Origin: Zoogloea sp041904905
GTDB lineage: Bacteria; Pseudomonadota; Gammaproteobacteria; Burkholderiales; Rhodocyclaceae
DNA length: 31,944 nt
Assembly: GCF_041904905.1 (NCBI RefSeq)
Contig: NZ_JAYRMI010000044.1
Span: 1-31,944, forward strand
Reading direction: 5' to 3'
How positions within the stretch are numbered: the stretch's first letter is position 1; every line of letters starts with the position of its first letter. The notes under the pieces are model-generated. The model worked only from the letters and a program-made list of their open reading frames with translations. It searched no databases and was not told the DNA's origin. This document shows positions 1 to 8,592 of this stretch, one piece after another. Made by a program: the position numbers and the translations under genes.

Positions 1-125
1 CGCATCGGCACGCGGATGTCGGGCCGGGAGCCTTCGACGTAGATCTTGCGGGAGTTGGGCAGCGGCGCAACGGCCGCTTCGTCCACGTGGGCGGACGCAG
101 CGAGGAATTTGTCGGTGGCGTTCAT
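1..125 (-). CDS. thiC: Phosphomethylpyrimidine synthase ThiC, N-terminal fragment
   Basis: Only the first 41 codons are inside the window; the gene continues past base 1. The start reads MNATDKFLAASAHVDEAA and is followed by LPNSRKIYVEGSRPDIRVPM, the highly conserved ThiC N-terminal signature (known family: radical-SAM enzyme converting aminoimidazole ribotide to hydroxymethylpyrimidine phosphate for thiamine synthesis in the cytoplasm). The ATG at 125 is preceded by a good Shine-Dalgarno AAGGAG five bases upstream. A TPP riboswitch lies directly upstream on the same strand, which independently supports the call. The catalytic CX2CX4C motif is outside the window. Confidence 0.96.
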   Translation of the reverse strand, partial: MNATDKFLAASAHVDEAAVAPLPNSRKIYVEGSRPDIRVPM

Positions 126-128
126 GAA

Positions 129-174
129 GGCTCCTTGGGGAGGGCCGCCGGAAAGGGAGGGCGCGGCAGGAGCC
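129..174 (-). promoter_or_regulatory. Possible SD-sequestering hairpin of the thiC leader
   Basis: Bases 168-174 (AGGAGCC on plus) and 129-135 (GGCTCCT on plus) are a perfect 7-bp inverted repeat with a 32-base loop. In the thiC transcript the downstream arm contains the ribosome binding site. Pairing would hide the SD, so it is a plausible expression platform by which the TPP riboswitch controls translation. The repeat is seen directly; the role is inference. Confidence 0.45.
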
Positions 175-177
175 ACG

Positions 178-266
178 TTTCCCTACGCCGGTACGACCCG
201 GATCAGGTTCGGAGGGTAAGTCTCAGCCGGGCGGTGCGCACCCAAGCGCACGTCGGCACCCCTAAC
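178..266 (-). promoter_or_regulatory. TPP riboswitch (THI element)
   Basis: Reading the minus strand, the leader carries the THI-box landmarks in order: AGGGGTGCC, then GGCTGAGA, then ACCTGATCCGGGT, then ACCGGCGTAGGGA. These match the conserved helices and pyrimidine/pyrophosphate sensor loops of the thiamine pyrophosphate riboswitch. A GC-rich P3-type hairpin lies between the first two blocks. It precedes thiC, its commonest target in proteobacteria. When TPP is bound, thiC expression should fall. Confidence 0.95.
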
Positions 267-294
267 GTATCTTCCCAAAGTACTGGAATGGCAA
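266..294 (-). promoter_or_regulatory. Candidate thiC promoter
   Basis: On the minus strand TTGCCA (294-289, 5/6 to the -35 consensus) is followed after 17 bases by GATACG (271-266), a poor -10. The position just before the riboswitch is right for a sigma-70 start, but the -10 matches only three consensus bases. Confidence 0.35.
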
Positions 295-423
295 GGTAAA
301 CGCAAGATTCGCCGGGGGTTTCGGTGGGCGGCGGGGCGGGGGCGGCGGCTAAAGCTTTGGGGTCTCCGGGCCGAAATAGGGGCATCCGGCCCCTCGCGGC
401 CCGCCCATCTCCGGAGATAGAAC

Positions 424-1905
424 ATGCGCCATCGTCTGCGCCCCCTCGTTGCCCTGCTGGCTGTGGCCGGCATGTCCTCCGCGCTGGCTGCCGACTGGCA
501 GACCGTCGTATCCGACAAGAAGCGCACGATCGAACTCGATCGGGCGAGCATCCTGCAGTCCGACCCCGGGACCAAGGTGGCCTGGGGGCGGATCGTCCTG
601 TCGGAGGCCGAGGCGGCGACCGCCGGTTACGCGGCGGTCAAGGCCCTGAACCGCTACGACTGCCGGAACCAGACCTTCGCCACCATCAAGCGGGTGTATC
701 TGGATGCCGACTCGGCGGTCATCAAGGACGAGAAGGTCAAGGTGGAGAAGGACATGCCGGTGGCCGCCGGCAGCGTGGACGAGCGGCTGTGGCGGGATGT
801 GTGCAAGCCCGCCGGCGGCGGCGACATTTCGGCGCTGGCCAAGAACGCGGCGAGCGCCGCCAAGGCGGCCCAGGCGGCGCCGGCCAAGCCGGATCTGCGG
901 GCGGCCGATTATCGGCCGGCGAAGGGGGCCGAGAAGCCGGCGGTGGCTCAGGTGTCGGAGGCCAAGGGCGAGCACGGCGCGGAGCCGGCGCTGCCGATCA
1001 AGAAGAATTTCATCGACAAGCCGGCGCCGCCTCCGAAGGCCGAGCCGGCTGCCGAGAAGCCGGCGGAGCGCCCCCTGCGCGCCGAGGCGCCGCCCGAGGT
1101 GCAGCGGGTGCCGGCCTATGTGCCGCCGCCCCGGCCCCGCCCGCGGGTGGTCCGCTCGCCGACGGTGGCGGTGGATGCCCATGCGGCCCACGGCCCGGCG
1201 GCGGCGGGCACGCCGCTGGCCCATCACGACATCCACTGGAGCTACGAGGGTGAGGGCGGGCCGGCCAACTGGGGGGTGCTCAAGCCGGAGTGGCAGCTAT
1301 GCGGCAGCGGTGAGCGCCAGTCGCCCATCGACATCCGCGAGGGCATCAAGGTGGAGTTGGAACCGATACGTTTTGACTACAAATTGAGCCAATTTCGTAT
1401 CATAGACAACGGCCACACGGTGCAGGTGAATGTGGGGCCGGGCAGCAGCCTGCAGGTGATGGGGCGCTACTACGATCTGGTCCAGTTCCACTTCCATCGC
1501 CCGTCGGAGGAGCGCATCAACGGCAAGGGCTTCGAGATGGTGGTGCATCTGGTGCACAAGGATCTGGATGGCCGCCTGGCGGTGGTGGCGGTGCTGCTGG
1601 AGCGGGGGCAGGTGCATCCGCTGGTGCAGACTTTGTGGAACAACCTGCCGCTGGAGAAGAACGTGGATTATTCGCCGGAGGGGGTGACGATCGACCTGAA
1701 CCAGCTCTTGCCGGGTGACCGCAGCTACTACACCTACATGGGGTCGCTGACCACGCCGCCGTGCAGCGAGGGGGTGCTGTGGATGGTGATGAAGCAGCCG
1801 GCGCAGCTGTCGGCAGAGCAGATCGCGATCTTTGCGCGGATGTATCCGATGAACGCGCGACCGATCCAGTCGGTGCGGGGGCGGATGATCAAGGAATCCC
1901 GCTGA
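424..1905 (+). CDS. Exported alpha-carbonic anhydrase with N-terminal adhesin-E-like domain
   Basis: 493 aa. A signal peptide spans about residues 1-22 (cut after SSALA). Residues 24-130 resemble the surface-adhesin protein E/CNP1-like domain (DWQTVVSDKKRTIELD, then VAWGRIVL). A long Ala/Pro/Lys-rich linker covers about 130-270. An alpha-carbonic anhydrase domain follows from HWSYEGEGGPANW (about 281) to the end. Zinc ligands are H356 and H358 (QFHFHRP) and H375 (VVHLVHKD). H331 (DNGHTVQV) fits the proton-shuttle position, T453/T454 lie in SLTTPPCSEG, and C293/C457 could form the conserved disulfide. The domain should be active: CO2 + H2O to bicarbonate in the periplasm. GGAGA lies about 7 bases before the ATG. 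The enzyme domain is normally a stand-alone protein of about 220-250 aa, so this is a fusion. The gene stands alone and ends in its own terminator. Confidence 0.93.
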   Translation: MRHRLRPLVALLAVAGMSSALAADWQTVVSDKKRTIELDRASILQSDPGTKVAWGRIVLSEAEAATAGYAAVKALNRYDCRNQTFATIKRVYLDADSAVIKDEKVKVEKDMPVAAGSVDERLWRDVCKPAGGGDISALAKNAASAAKAAQAAPAKPDLRAADYRPAKGAEKPAVAQVSEAKGEHGAEPALPIKKNFIDKPAPPPKAEPAAEKPAERPLRAEAPPEVQRVPAYVPPPRPRPRVVRSPTVAVDAHAAHGPAAAGTPLAHHDIHWSYEGEGGPANWGVLKPEWQLCGSGERQSPIDIREGIKVELEPIRFDYKLSQFRIIDNGHTVQVNVGPGSSLQVMGRYYDLVQFHFHRPSEERINGKGFEMVVHLVHKDLDGRLAVVAVLLERGQVHPLVQTLWNNLPLEKNVDYSPEGVTIDLNQLLPGDRSYYTYMGSLTTPPCSEGVLWMVMKQPAQLSAEQIAIFARMYPMNARPIQSVRGRMIKESR

Positions 1906-1958
1906 GGCGGGGCCGGCGGGCTGCCTTCGGGGCGGGCTGCCGGCGTCGGGAAGAGAGA

Positions 1959-1989
1959 GGGCGAGCCGCGGGGTTCGCCCTTTGTTTTT
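1959..1989 (+). terminator. Rho-independent terminator after the carbonic anhydrase gene
   Basis: Stem GGGCGAGCC (1959-1967), loop GCGG and GGTTCGCCC (1972-1980) form nine pairs with one G-T, followed directly by TTTGTTTTT (1981-1989). It lies between the convergent carbonic anhydrase and histidine kinase genes. The T-run is only on the plus-strand side. Confidence 0.9.
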
Positions 1990-2007
1990 GGCGAGGGGGC
2001 CGCGGGC

Positions 2008-4860
2008 TTATTCGCCGGTGCGCAGGGCCAGCTCGACGATGAGCCGGTCGACCCCGTCGGCCAGCTGGCCGGCCAGGGCGCGGCTGTCGGGGTCGGCGGC
2101 CCGGGCGGCCATGTCGGTGCGGGCGGCGAGGTCGTAGATTTCCTGGGCCTTGAGGGTGCCGGCGGTGCCCTTGAGGCTGTGGGCAAGGAAGGACAGCTCG
2201 GACAGCTCGCCGTCGCCGGCGGCCAGGGCCCGCAGCCGCACGACGCTGGCGCGGTAGTTGCTGAGGGCGCGGCTGGCGAGGCGGGTGACGAACGCGCTCT
2301 TGCCCTTGAACTGGGCTTCGAGGGCCGGCCAGTCGATCAGGCCGCCGGTGGCGCTGGGGGCTTCGCTCGAGGACGGCGTGACGGCAGGGGCGGGCGTATC
2401 GGCGGGCATGGGCGTGATCTCGGTGGGGGCCGACGGGCGGCGGTGTTGCAGGATCTCGGTGACCAGGGTGTCCAGGTCGAGGGGTTTGGGGATGTGGGCC
2501 CGCATGCCGGCGGCGAGGCAGTGCTCCCGGGCTTCCGGGCCGGCGTGGGCGGTGAGCCCGAGCACCGGCAGGGTGGGGGCCACGGCGTGGATGCGGCGGG
2601 TGAGTTCGTAGCCGTCCATCCCGGGCATCTGGATGTCGGTGATCGCCAGGTGGTAGGTGTCGGCCCCGGCGGCGGCGAGCCGGGCGAGGGCTTCGGGGCC
2701 GCCGGCGAGGCAGTCGACCCGCGCGCCTTCCTGGGTGAGCAGGTCGGTGAGCACCAGCCGGTTGATCTCGTTGTCGTCCACCGCCAGGATGGTCAGGCCG
2801 TCGAGCCGGGCCTCGGGCCGGATGTAGGTGTCGGGCCGGGGGCTGTGGGCGGCGCGCAGGCAATCCACGATGTGGCGCACGCGCAGGGGGTGTTCGATCA
2901 GCGGCAGGCGGCCGGCCAGCCCGTCGGCGAGGCCGGACAGGTCGATCTCGTCGATGTGCCCGGCGAGAGCCAGCGGGCGCCCGTCGTCGCGCAGCTGGCG
3001 CAGCCACCGGCGCCAGTCCAGGCCCCGGTCGGCGACGCGGGCGTCCATGACCACCAGCGCGTTGGCGGGGATGGGGTCGCCCGGGGTGGCGACGATGCGG
3101 GTGGGGATGGCGCGGGCCTGGAGCCCGCCGGCGAGGTCGGCGGCGGCGTCGTCCGGGAAGCCCGCCAGTACCACGCTGCCGGCCGGCGGCGGGGCTTCGG
3201 GTTCGGCGGCGATCAGGGGGATGCGGACGTCGAAGCTGCTGCCGATGCCGGGGGTGCTGGAGACGACGATGTCGCCGCCCAGGGCCTTGACCAGGTGGAG
3301 CGAGATCGACAGCCCCAGGCCGGAGCCGCCGAAGCGGCGGGTGGTGGAGCTGTCGGCCTGCTCGAAGGGCTGGAACAGGCGCTGGATCTGCTCCTGGGTC
3401 ATGCCGATGCCGGTGTCGCTGACCTTGATGCACAGCTGGCCGGCTTCGACCCGGGCGTCGAGGCTGACCGAGCCGGCGTCGGTGAACTTTATGGCGTTGC
3501 CCAGCACGTTCACCAGCACCTGGGACAGGCGCAGGGGGTCGCTGCGGCAGCTGGCGGGCAGGTCGCGCTCCCGCACGTAGAACGCCAGCTTGCGGGCGTA
3601 GGCGCGCTCGGCGGTGAGGGTGATGGCGGCGTCGATGACCTTGCCGGGGTTGATCGGGATGTGCTCGACGGTGAGCTTGCCGGCCTCGATCCGGGCGCGG
3701 TCGAGGATGTCGTTGATGACCCCCAGCAGGTGCTGGCCCGACTCGTTGATGCGGACGAACTGCTTCTCGGCGTTGCGCCCCGAGGAGTTGCGGATGCCCA
3801 TCTGGGCCAGCCCGAGGATGGCGTTGAGGGGGGTGCGGATCTCGTGGCTCATGTTGGCGAGGAAGTCGCTGCGGGCCTGGGCGAGCCGCTCGGCTTCGGC
3901 GCGGGCGGCGATGTGGGCCTGCTCGACCCGGCGCCGTTCGAGCATCTCCTGGATCACGATGAAGATCACCGCCAGCGGCACCAGCCCCATGCCGAGCAGC
4001 AGCAGCGGCGGGGTGGAGTGGTTGCGCAGTTCGTCTTCGGCGATCAGGGCGGCCAGGGCCAGCGGGGTGCCCTCGATGTGCTGCTTGATGGCGGCGATGG
4101 GGGTGTCGTCGCGGTCGGCGTCGGCGCCGATCGGGCCGGCCCGCCCGCGCTTGCCGAGCCCGGCCAGGGCTCGCTGGACCGCGGGGCGCGCGAAGGCTTC
4201 GGGGGCGGTGCCGGAGACGGGTTCGCCGGAGTCGGTGGCGACCAGCGCTTCGGGGCGCTGGGGCTGGGTGGAGCCGTTGCGGGCTTCGAGCGGCGTGAAC
4301 GGGCCGCTGGCGACGATGTGGCCGCGCACGCGCCCCTTGATGGCGACGGCCTGGGCCAGCCGGAGCCGCTTGCCGCCGTCGAGCAGCTCAATGCCGTGGT
4401 TGTTGGCCGGGGGGGCGATGACGGCGGTGGCGCCCGGGGGCGGCTCGCCGACCTGGGCGATGACGGCGCCCTTGTCGTCGATCAGGGTGAACTGGTCGTA
4501 GATCGGGGCGAAGCCCAGCCGCTTGTGCTCGATGAGGCGCTCGAACTTGTCTTCGATGGCCTGGAGCTGGACGGCCAGGCCGTAGTCGGCGCTCATCCCG
4601 AGATCGACGCTGCCGAAGTAGTTGGCGACGACGTCCGACTGGGTGAGATCGACCAGGTCGTTGTGGCGTTCGGTGAAGTAGTAGGAGAGGGCGTCGGCGC
4701 GGCGGACGAGGTCGAGCTGGGCGGCTTCGATCAGGTTCTGCTGCAGGCGCTCCCGCACGCTCAGGTTGTGGGCGAGCAGGGCCACCGCGTAGAGGATGAA
4801 GATCCCGATGGCGACGAAGCTCTTCCGGTAACGCCTTAGCAGGAATTCGTCGCTGGACAT
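2008..4860 (-). CDS. Hybrid sensor histidine kinase with receiver and HPt domains
   Basis: 950 aa, inner membrane. TM1 is at about 14-32. An extracytoplasmic sensor region of about 250 residues follows, resembling a double-Cache/PAS-like fold but not identified. TM2 is at about 284-303. HisKA has H339 (FLANMSHEIRTPLNAILG). The HATPase_c domain has the N box NVLGNAIKFTD, G1 DTGIGMTQEQ and G2 GGSGLGLSIS. Residues about 560-670 look like a degenerate receiver: VVMDARVADRG is kept, but the acidic pair is unusual and the usual KP is HP. A normal receiver follows (VDDNEINR, phospho-acceptor D742 in TDIQMPGMDG, IPKPLD). A C-terminal HPt domain has H894 (LAHSLKGTAG). The chain supports a His-Asp-His phosphorelay of the BarA/EvgS type. 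No response regulator gene is adjacent, so the output is unknown. The SD before ATG 4860 is weak. Confidence 0.94.
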   Translation of the reverse strand: MSSDEFLLRRYRKSFVAIGIFILYAVALLAHNLSVRERLQQNLIEAAQLDLVRRADALSYYFTERHNDLVDLTQSDVVANYFGSVDLGMSADYGLAVQLQAIEDKFERLIEHKRLGFAPIYDQFTLIDDKGAVIAQVGEPPPGATAVIAPPANNHGIELLDGGKRLRLAQAVAIKGRVRGHIVASGPFTPLEARNGSTQPQRPEALVATDSGEPVSGTAPEAFARPAVQRALAGLGKRGRAGPIGADADRDDTPIAAIKQHIEGTPLALAALIAEDELRNHSTPPLLLLGMGLVPLAVIFIVIQEMLERRRVEQAHIAARAEAERLAQARSDFLANMSHEIRTPLNAILGLAQMGIRNSSGRNAEKQFVRINESGQHLLGVINDILDRARIEAGKLTVEHIPINPGKVIDAAITLTAERAYARKLAFYVRERDLPASCRSDPLRLSQVLVNVLGNAIKFTDAGSVSLDARVEAGQLCIKVSDTGIGMTQEQIQRLFQPFEQADSSTTRRFGGSGLGLSISLHLVKALGGDIVVSSTPGIGSSFDVRIPLIAAEPEAPPPAGSVVLAGFPDDAAADLAGGLQARAIPTRIVATPGDPIPANALVVMDARVADRGLDWRRWLRQLRDDGRPLALAGHIDEIDLSGLADGLAGRLPLIEHPLRVRHIVDCLRAAHSPRPDTYIRPEARLDGLTILAVDDNEINRLVLTDLLTQEGARVDCLAGGPEALARLAAAGADTYHLAITDIQMPGMDGYELTRRIHAVAPTLPVLGLTAHAGPEAREHCLAAGMRAHIPKPLDLDTLVTEILQHRRPSAPTEITPMPADTPAPAVTPSSSEAPSATGGLIDWPALEAQFKGKSAFVTRLASRALSNYRASVVRLRALAAGDGELSELSFLAHSLKGTAGTLKAQEIYDLAARTDMAARAADPDSRALAGQLADGVDRLIVELALRTGE

Positions 4861-5018
4861 GGGATGGATCGGTTGTTTCAGGGTCGGCCGCCGGCCGCTC
4901 CCCCGGGTGAGGGCAGGCGTGGCCTGCCGCGTGACGCTGCCCTTTGCCGATAACGGTGCGGGGCAGCGAATCTTTATCGTCAGTGAACGGATTTACAGAC
5001 GAAACCTCCGGTCGTGCC

Positions 5019-6029
5019 TCAGCGCCCCATCGCCGCCGCGGCGATGTCGAGGGCGCGCAGGCGGAGGTCGGGCTCGAAGATGTCGCAGACGACCATGAAC
5101 TCGTCGGCGTCGGTAAGCTGGGCGAGGCGGGCGAGGCCGTCGCGGACCCGCCCTGGGCCGCCGACCACTGCCGCGGCGAGGAAGTCGCCGATGGCGGCGC
5201 GTTCTTCGGTGCGCAGGGAGGCCATGAAGTGTTCGACCGGCGGCTGCAGCCGGCGCCGGTTGCCGGTGAGGATGCCGAGCACCCGCTGGTAGTTGCTGCT
5301 GGCCAGGAATTCCGCCTCTTCGTCGGTGGGGGCGGCCATCACCGGCACGCCGATCGTCACGTAGGGTTTGTCGAGCGCCGCGGAGGGCTGGAACTTGCTG
5401 CGGTACAGGGCGATCGCCTGGAGCAGCTGGCGCGGCGCGAAGTGGGAGGCGAAGGCGTAGGGCAGGCCGCGTTCGGCGGCCAGGCGGGCGGAGAACAGGC
5501 TGGAGCCGAGGATCCAGATCGGTACGCGGGTGTCGGCGCCGGGCACCGCGACGACCCGCTGGCCCGGCTGGACGGGGCCGAGGAGGCGCTGCAGTTCGGC
5601 TACGTCGCGGGGGAAGTCGTCTTCGGTCTCGACACGGTCGCGGCGCAGGGCGCGCATCGTCACGGCGTCGGTGCCGGGGGCGCGGCCCAGGCCCAGGTCG
5701 ATGCGGCCGGGGTAGAGTTCGGCGAGGGTGCCGAAGGCTTCGGCGACCACCAGCGGGGCGTGGTTGGGCAGCATGATGCCGCCCGAGCCGACCCGGATCC
5801 GCCCGGTGCCGCCGGCGATGTGCCCCACCAGCACGGCGGTGGCGGCGCTGGCGACGCCCGGCATGTTGTGGTGCTCGGCCACCCAGTAGCGGGTGAAGCC
5901 GAGGGCGTCGGCGTGGCGGGCGGTGGTCAGGGCGACCGCCAGGGCGTCGGCCACGCTGCGGCCCTCGCGGATCGCGACGAGGTCGAGCATGGACAGCTTG
6001 ATGTCTTGCAGTGTCTTCATGCCCGTCAT
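5019..6029 (-). CDS. Luciferase-like (LLM class) flavin-dependent monooxygenase
   Basis: 336 aa, cytoplasmic, about the normal family length. LSMLDLVAIREG at the N terminus, HADALGFTRYWVAEHHNM, IRVGSGGIMLPNHAPLVVAE and LYPGRIDLGLGRAPGTD are hallmarks of the bacterial-luciferase-like group that includes E. coli YhbW. These fold as TIM barrels and use reduced FMN and oxygen; the substrate here is unknown. Two starts are possible: 6029 (MTGMKTL) or 6020 (MKTLQDI). Neither has a convincing SD. The gene begins 55 bases after the solute-binding protein gene on the same strand, so the two may be cotranscribed. Confidence 0.9.
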   Translation of the reverse strand: MTGMKTLQDIKLSMLDLVAIREGRSVADALAVALTTARHADALGFTRYWVAEHHNMPGVASAATAVLVGHIAGGTGRIRVGSGGIMLPNHAPLVVAEAFGTLAELYPGRIDLGLGRAPGTDAVTMRALRRDRVETEDDFPRDVAELQRLLGPVQPGQRVVAVPGADTRVPIWILGSSLFSARLAAERGLPYAFASHFAPRQLLQAIALYRSKFQPSAALDKPYVTIGVPVMAAPTDEEAEFLASSNYQRVLGILTGNRRRLQPPVEHFMASLRTEERAAIGDFLAAAVVGGPGRVRDGLARLAQLTDADEFMVVCDIFEPDLRLRALDIAAAAMGR

Positions 6030-6084
6030 TCTAGGGGGTATTGCGAATCGTTTCCGGGTGTTCCGAAGGGGGCCGCGGCGAGCC

Positions 6085-6996
6085 TTAGCCGCCGGCCTTG
6101 CCGCCGGGAATGTCCCGGAAGAACTCGGGCAGGTAGCGCGGGGCGACGCGGTAGTACTTCTTCACCAGCTTCATGTAGGTGCCGTCCTTCTTGATGCCGG
6201 CCAGGAAGGCGTTGAAGGCGTCGCGCAGCTCGGGCGAATCCTTGCGGAAGGCGGCGGCCATGCGCTGCTCTTCGGAGATCGGGCCGATGACCTTGATCTT
6301 TCCGGGCCAGCGTTCGAGGGCGATCATCACGTCGGGCACGTCGAGCAGGGTCATGTCGCTCTCGCGCTTGAGCATGGCCGGCACGAGATCATTGACGTTG
6401 TTGCTGCCGGTGAAACGCTTGAGCGGGAGCCCTTTGTTCTCGAGGTCGTAGAGGGCCGGGTCGAGGCAGGAGTTGTAGATCACGAAAGTGCTGCCCTGCC
6501 GGAGGGCGGCCTTGGTGGCGCGGATGTCCCGCTCCTTGTCGCCGCTGGGCTTGATCGGCTGGGTGGCGGTGTCGGAGCGGGCCAGCAGCCATACGGCGGA
6601 GGGGAAGGTGGGGTCGGAGAAATCCACCAGCTTCAGGCGCGGAGGCAGGATGGTCATGCCGTTGGCGATCATGTCGCCGCGGATGGGGCGACGGCCGGGG
6701 TCCGGGAGCGTCGGTTTGGTGCGCGTGTCCTTGCCGGTCAGGTCGCCGACGACCGTGTCCCAGGTGCTGGGGACGAACTCGTAGCGCACGCCCAGGTGGC
6801 GGGCGAAGAGCTGGACGATCTCCACGTCGAGCCCGTCGCCGCTGCCGGTGACGAAGTTGGCGTAGGGCACGCCCAGGTGACGCAGCACGCCGCGTTCGCG
6901 GATGTCCCGCAGGTCGTCGGCCAGCGCGCTGCCGAACAGGCACAGGAGGCTGGCGGCGAGGAGCAGCCGTCGTATCGGGGAGTGGCGGGCGGGCAT
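6085..6996 (-). CDS. Periplasmic solute-binding protein, family 3 type
   Basis: 303 aa. A signal peptide spans about 1-25 (RRLLLAASLLCLFGSALA). The mature protein starts DDLRDIRERGVLRHLGVPY, then GLDVEIVQLFARHLGVRYEF, the usual opening of the amino-acid-type (family 3) binding-protein fold. It ends in a second-lobe signature, FRKDSPELRDAFNAFLAGIK. No permease or ATPase gene is in the window, so it may serve a distant ABC transporter or be a sensor partner. Ligand unknown. I chose the start at 6996 because it gives a clean signal peptide; the open frame extends upstream in an unrelated shadow. It is 113 bases downstream of the MocR-type regulator gene. Confidence 0.85.
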   Translation of the reverse strand: MPARHSPIRRLLLAASLLCLFGSALADDLRDIRERGVLRHLGVPYANFVTGSGDGLDVEIVQLFARHLGVRYEFVPSTWDTVVGDLTGKDTRTKPTLPDPGRRPIRGDMIANGMTILPPRLKLVDFSDPTFPSAVWLLARSDTATQPIKPSGDKERDIRATKAALRQGSTFVIYNSCLDPALYDLENKGLPLKRFTGSNNVNDLVPAMLKRESDMTLLDVPDVMIALERWPGKIKVIGPISEEQRMAAAFRKDSPELRDAFNAFLAGIKKDGTYMKLVKKYYRVAPRYLPEFFRDIPGGKAGG

Positions 6997-7109
6997 GGCG
7001 TTTTTGTCGTCTGGTGGGGGCTCGGTGGGGAAACCGGGAGGAGGCCGGGCTCTGCATCTAGCGGAGGGAGGCGGGGAAACTTTAGCCCGCGTGTCCCCGA
7101 TCTGGCCGG

Positions 7110-8522
7110 TCAGCCGTGGGCGCCGGCCGCGGCTGCGGCGAGGAAGCGCTCCAGCCGGGGCTCGCCGCAGAAACCCACATTGAGGCGCAGGTAGCCGGAG
7201 GGTTGGTTCTGGGGGCGGAAGACGTTGCCCGGGGCGAGCAGGATGTTGTCGCGGGTGGCCCGGCGGGCGAGGTCGGCGGTGTCGACGAGGCCCGGCACCC
7301 GGGCCCACACGAAGGGGCCGCCGCGGGGCTCGGGTTCGGGTTTGAGGCCGACCCGTTCGAGCATCCGCAGGGCCTGGCCGGTGGATTCGGCGAGGCGGCC
7401 CTTGAGCCGGTCGAGGAGCTTGCGGTAGTGGCCGTCGGTGAGCAGTTGGTGGATGAGCTGCTCGGCGAGTTCGGCGGACGACATCATCGAGACGATCTTG
7501 ACGTCGGTGAACAGGTGGGCCAGATCGGGCCGGCAGGCGAGGAAGCCGACCCGCAGGTTGCCCGACAGCGTCTTGGAGAAGCTGGCGGTGTAGATGACCC
7601 GGTCGAGCTGGTCGAGCCCGGCCAGGCGGGTGGCGGCGTCGGGGGCGAGGTCGCCGTAGATGTCGTCCTCGACGATCATGAAGTCGTGCTTCTCGGCCAG
7701 CTGCAGCACCCGGAAGGCGACCGCCGGCGAGAGGCTGCAGCCGGTGGGGTTGTGGAGCACCGAGTGGGTGAAGTAGAGCCGCGGCTGGTGTTCGGCCAGG
7801 AGCGCCTCGAGGGCGGCGGTGTCGGGGCCGTCGGGGGTGCGCGGCACGCCCACCAGCGCCACGCCGTACAGGCGCAGGTTGCCGAAGAGGTTCCAGTAGC
7901 CGGGGTCGTCCACCAGCACGCAGTCGCCGGGCTTGAGGAAGTAGCGGCACACGATGTCGAGCGCCTGGTGCACGCCGTAGGTGAGGACGATCTGCTCCGG
8001 CGTGGCGCCGATGCCGATCTCGGCCAGGCGCACCTGGAGCTGGGCGCGCAGCGGTGCGTAGCCCTGGGCCGAGCCGTAGCTCACCGGGCGCACGTCGGGG
8101 CGGCGGGTGAGGCTGCGCAGGTTGCGCAGCACGCCGGCCTCGTCGAGCCACGCGGCGGGCAGGCTGCCCGAGCCGGCCAGGATGCGCTCCGGGTCGCCAT
8201 TGGCCATCTCGCGCATCAGCCAGCTGGCGTCGATGGCCCGCTCGACGGCGTCGGTGCCGGCGGCGGCGCGGGCGGGCTGGGCCCGGCTCGCCACGTAGAA
8301 GCCGGAACCGCGCCGGGATTGCAGGCAGCCCACCGCCACCAGCCGGTCGTAGGCTTCGACGACGGTGAAGCGCGACACGCCGTGCCGTTCGGCGAACTGG
8401 CGGATCGGTGGCAGGCGCGCGCCGGGGCGCAGGATGCGGTCGTCGATGCGGGTGCGGATGGCGGTGACGATCTGGTCCACCAGCGGGGTGGGGCTGTCGG
8501 CAGAGAGGGTGAACTGCAGCAT
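7110..8522 (-). CDS. MocR/PdxR-type transcriptional regulator (GntR HTH plus aminotransferase fold)
   Basis: 470 aa. A GntR-type winged helix occupies residues about 10-78 (PLVDQIVTAIRTRI, RQFAERHGVSRFTVVEAYDR, SRRGSGFYV). A class-I aminotransferase-like domain follows, with K317 (YTASFSKTLSGNLRVGF) placed to bind pyridoxal phosphate and VEDDIYGD and HNPTGCSLSP as further family motifs. MocR-type proteins use PLP or amino-acid effectors to control neighbouring genes, often binding direct repeats. ATG 8522 has GGAG nine bases upstream; the open frame 63 codons further upstream looks like non-coding leader. Likely targets are the divergent gene at 8674 or the downstream solute-binding protein gene, but this is inference. 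Confidence 0.93.
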   Translation of the reverse strand: MLQFTLSADSPTPLVDQIVTAIRTRIDDRILRPGARLPPIRQFAERHGVSRFTVVEAYDRLVAVGCLQSRRGSGFYVASRAQPARAAAGTDAVERAIDASWLMREMANGDPERILAGSGSLPAAWLDEAGVLRNLRSLTRRPDVRPVSYGSAQGYAPLRAQLQVRLAEIGIGATPEQIVLTYGVHQALDIVCRYFLKPGDCVLVDDPGYWNLFGNLRLYGVALVGVPRTPDGPDTAALEALLAEHQPRLYFTHSVLHNPTGCSLSPAVAFRVLQLAEKHDFMIVEDDIYGDLAPDAATRLAGLDQLDRVIYTASFSKTLSGNLRVGFLACRPDLAHLFTDVKIVSMMSSAELAEQLIHQLLTDGHYRKLLDRLKGRLAESTGQALRMLERVGLKPEPEPRGGPFVWARVPGLVDTADLARRATRDNILLAPGNVFRPQNQPSGYLRLNVGFCGEPRLERFLAAAAAGAHG

Positions 8523-8592
8523 CGGGGGCTCCGGTGTATCGGTCGGCGCACCGGGCCAGTGGATGGGGCTGGGCCGGTACGGGAGGGCGGTT

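Noticed and set aside
2179..4839. 886-codon open frame on the plus strand
   Set aside because: It is the antisense shadow of the histidine kinase gene; it has Gly/Val/Asp-rich nonsense composition and no family motif, while the minus frame has a full domain set.
4912..4928. GGCAGGC-GTG-GCCTGCC hairpin between the monooxygenase and kinase genes
   Set aside because: Good stem but no T-run on either strand; not enough to call a terminator.
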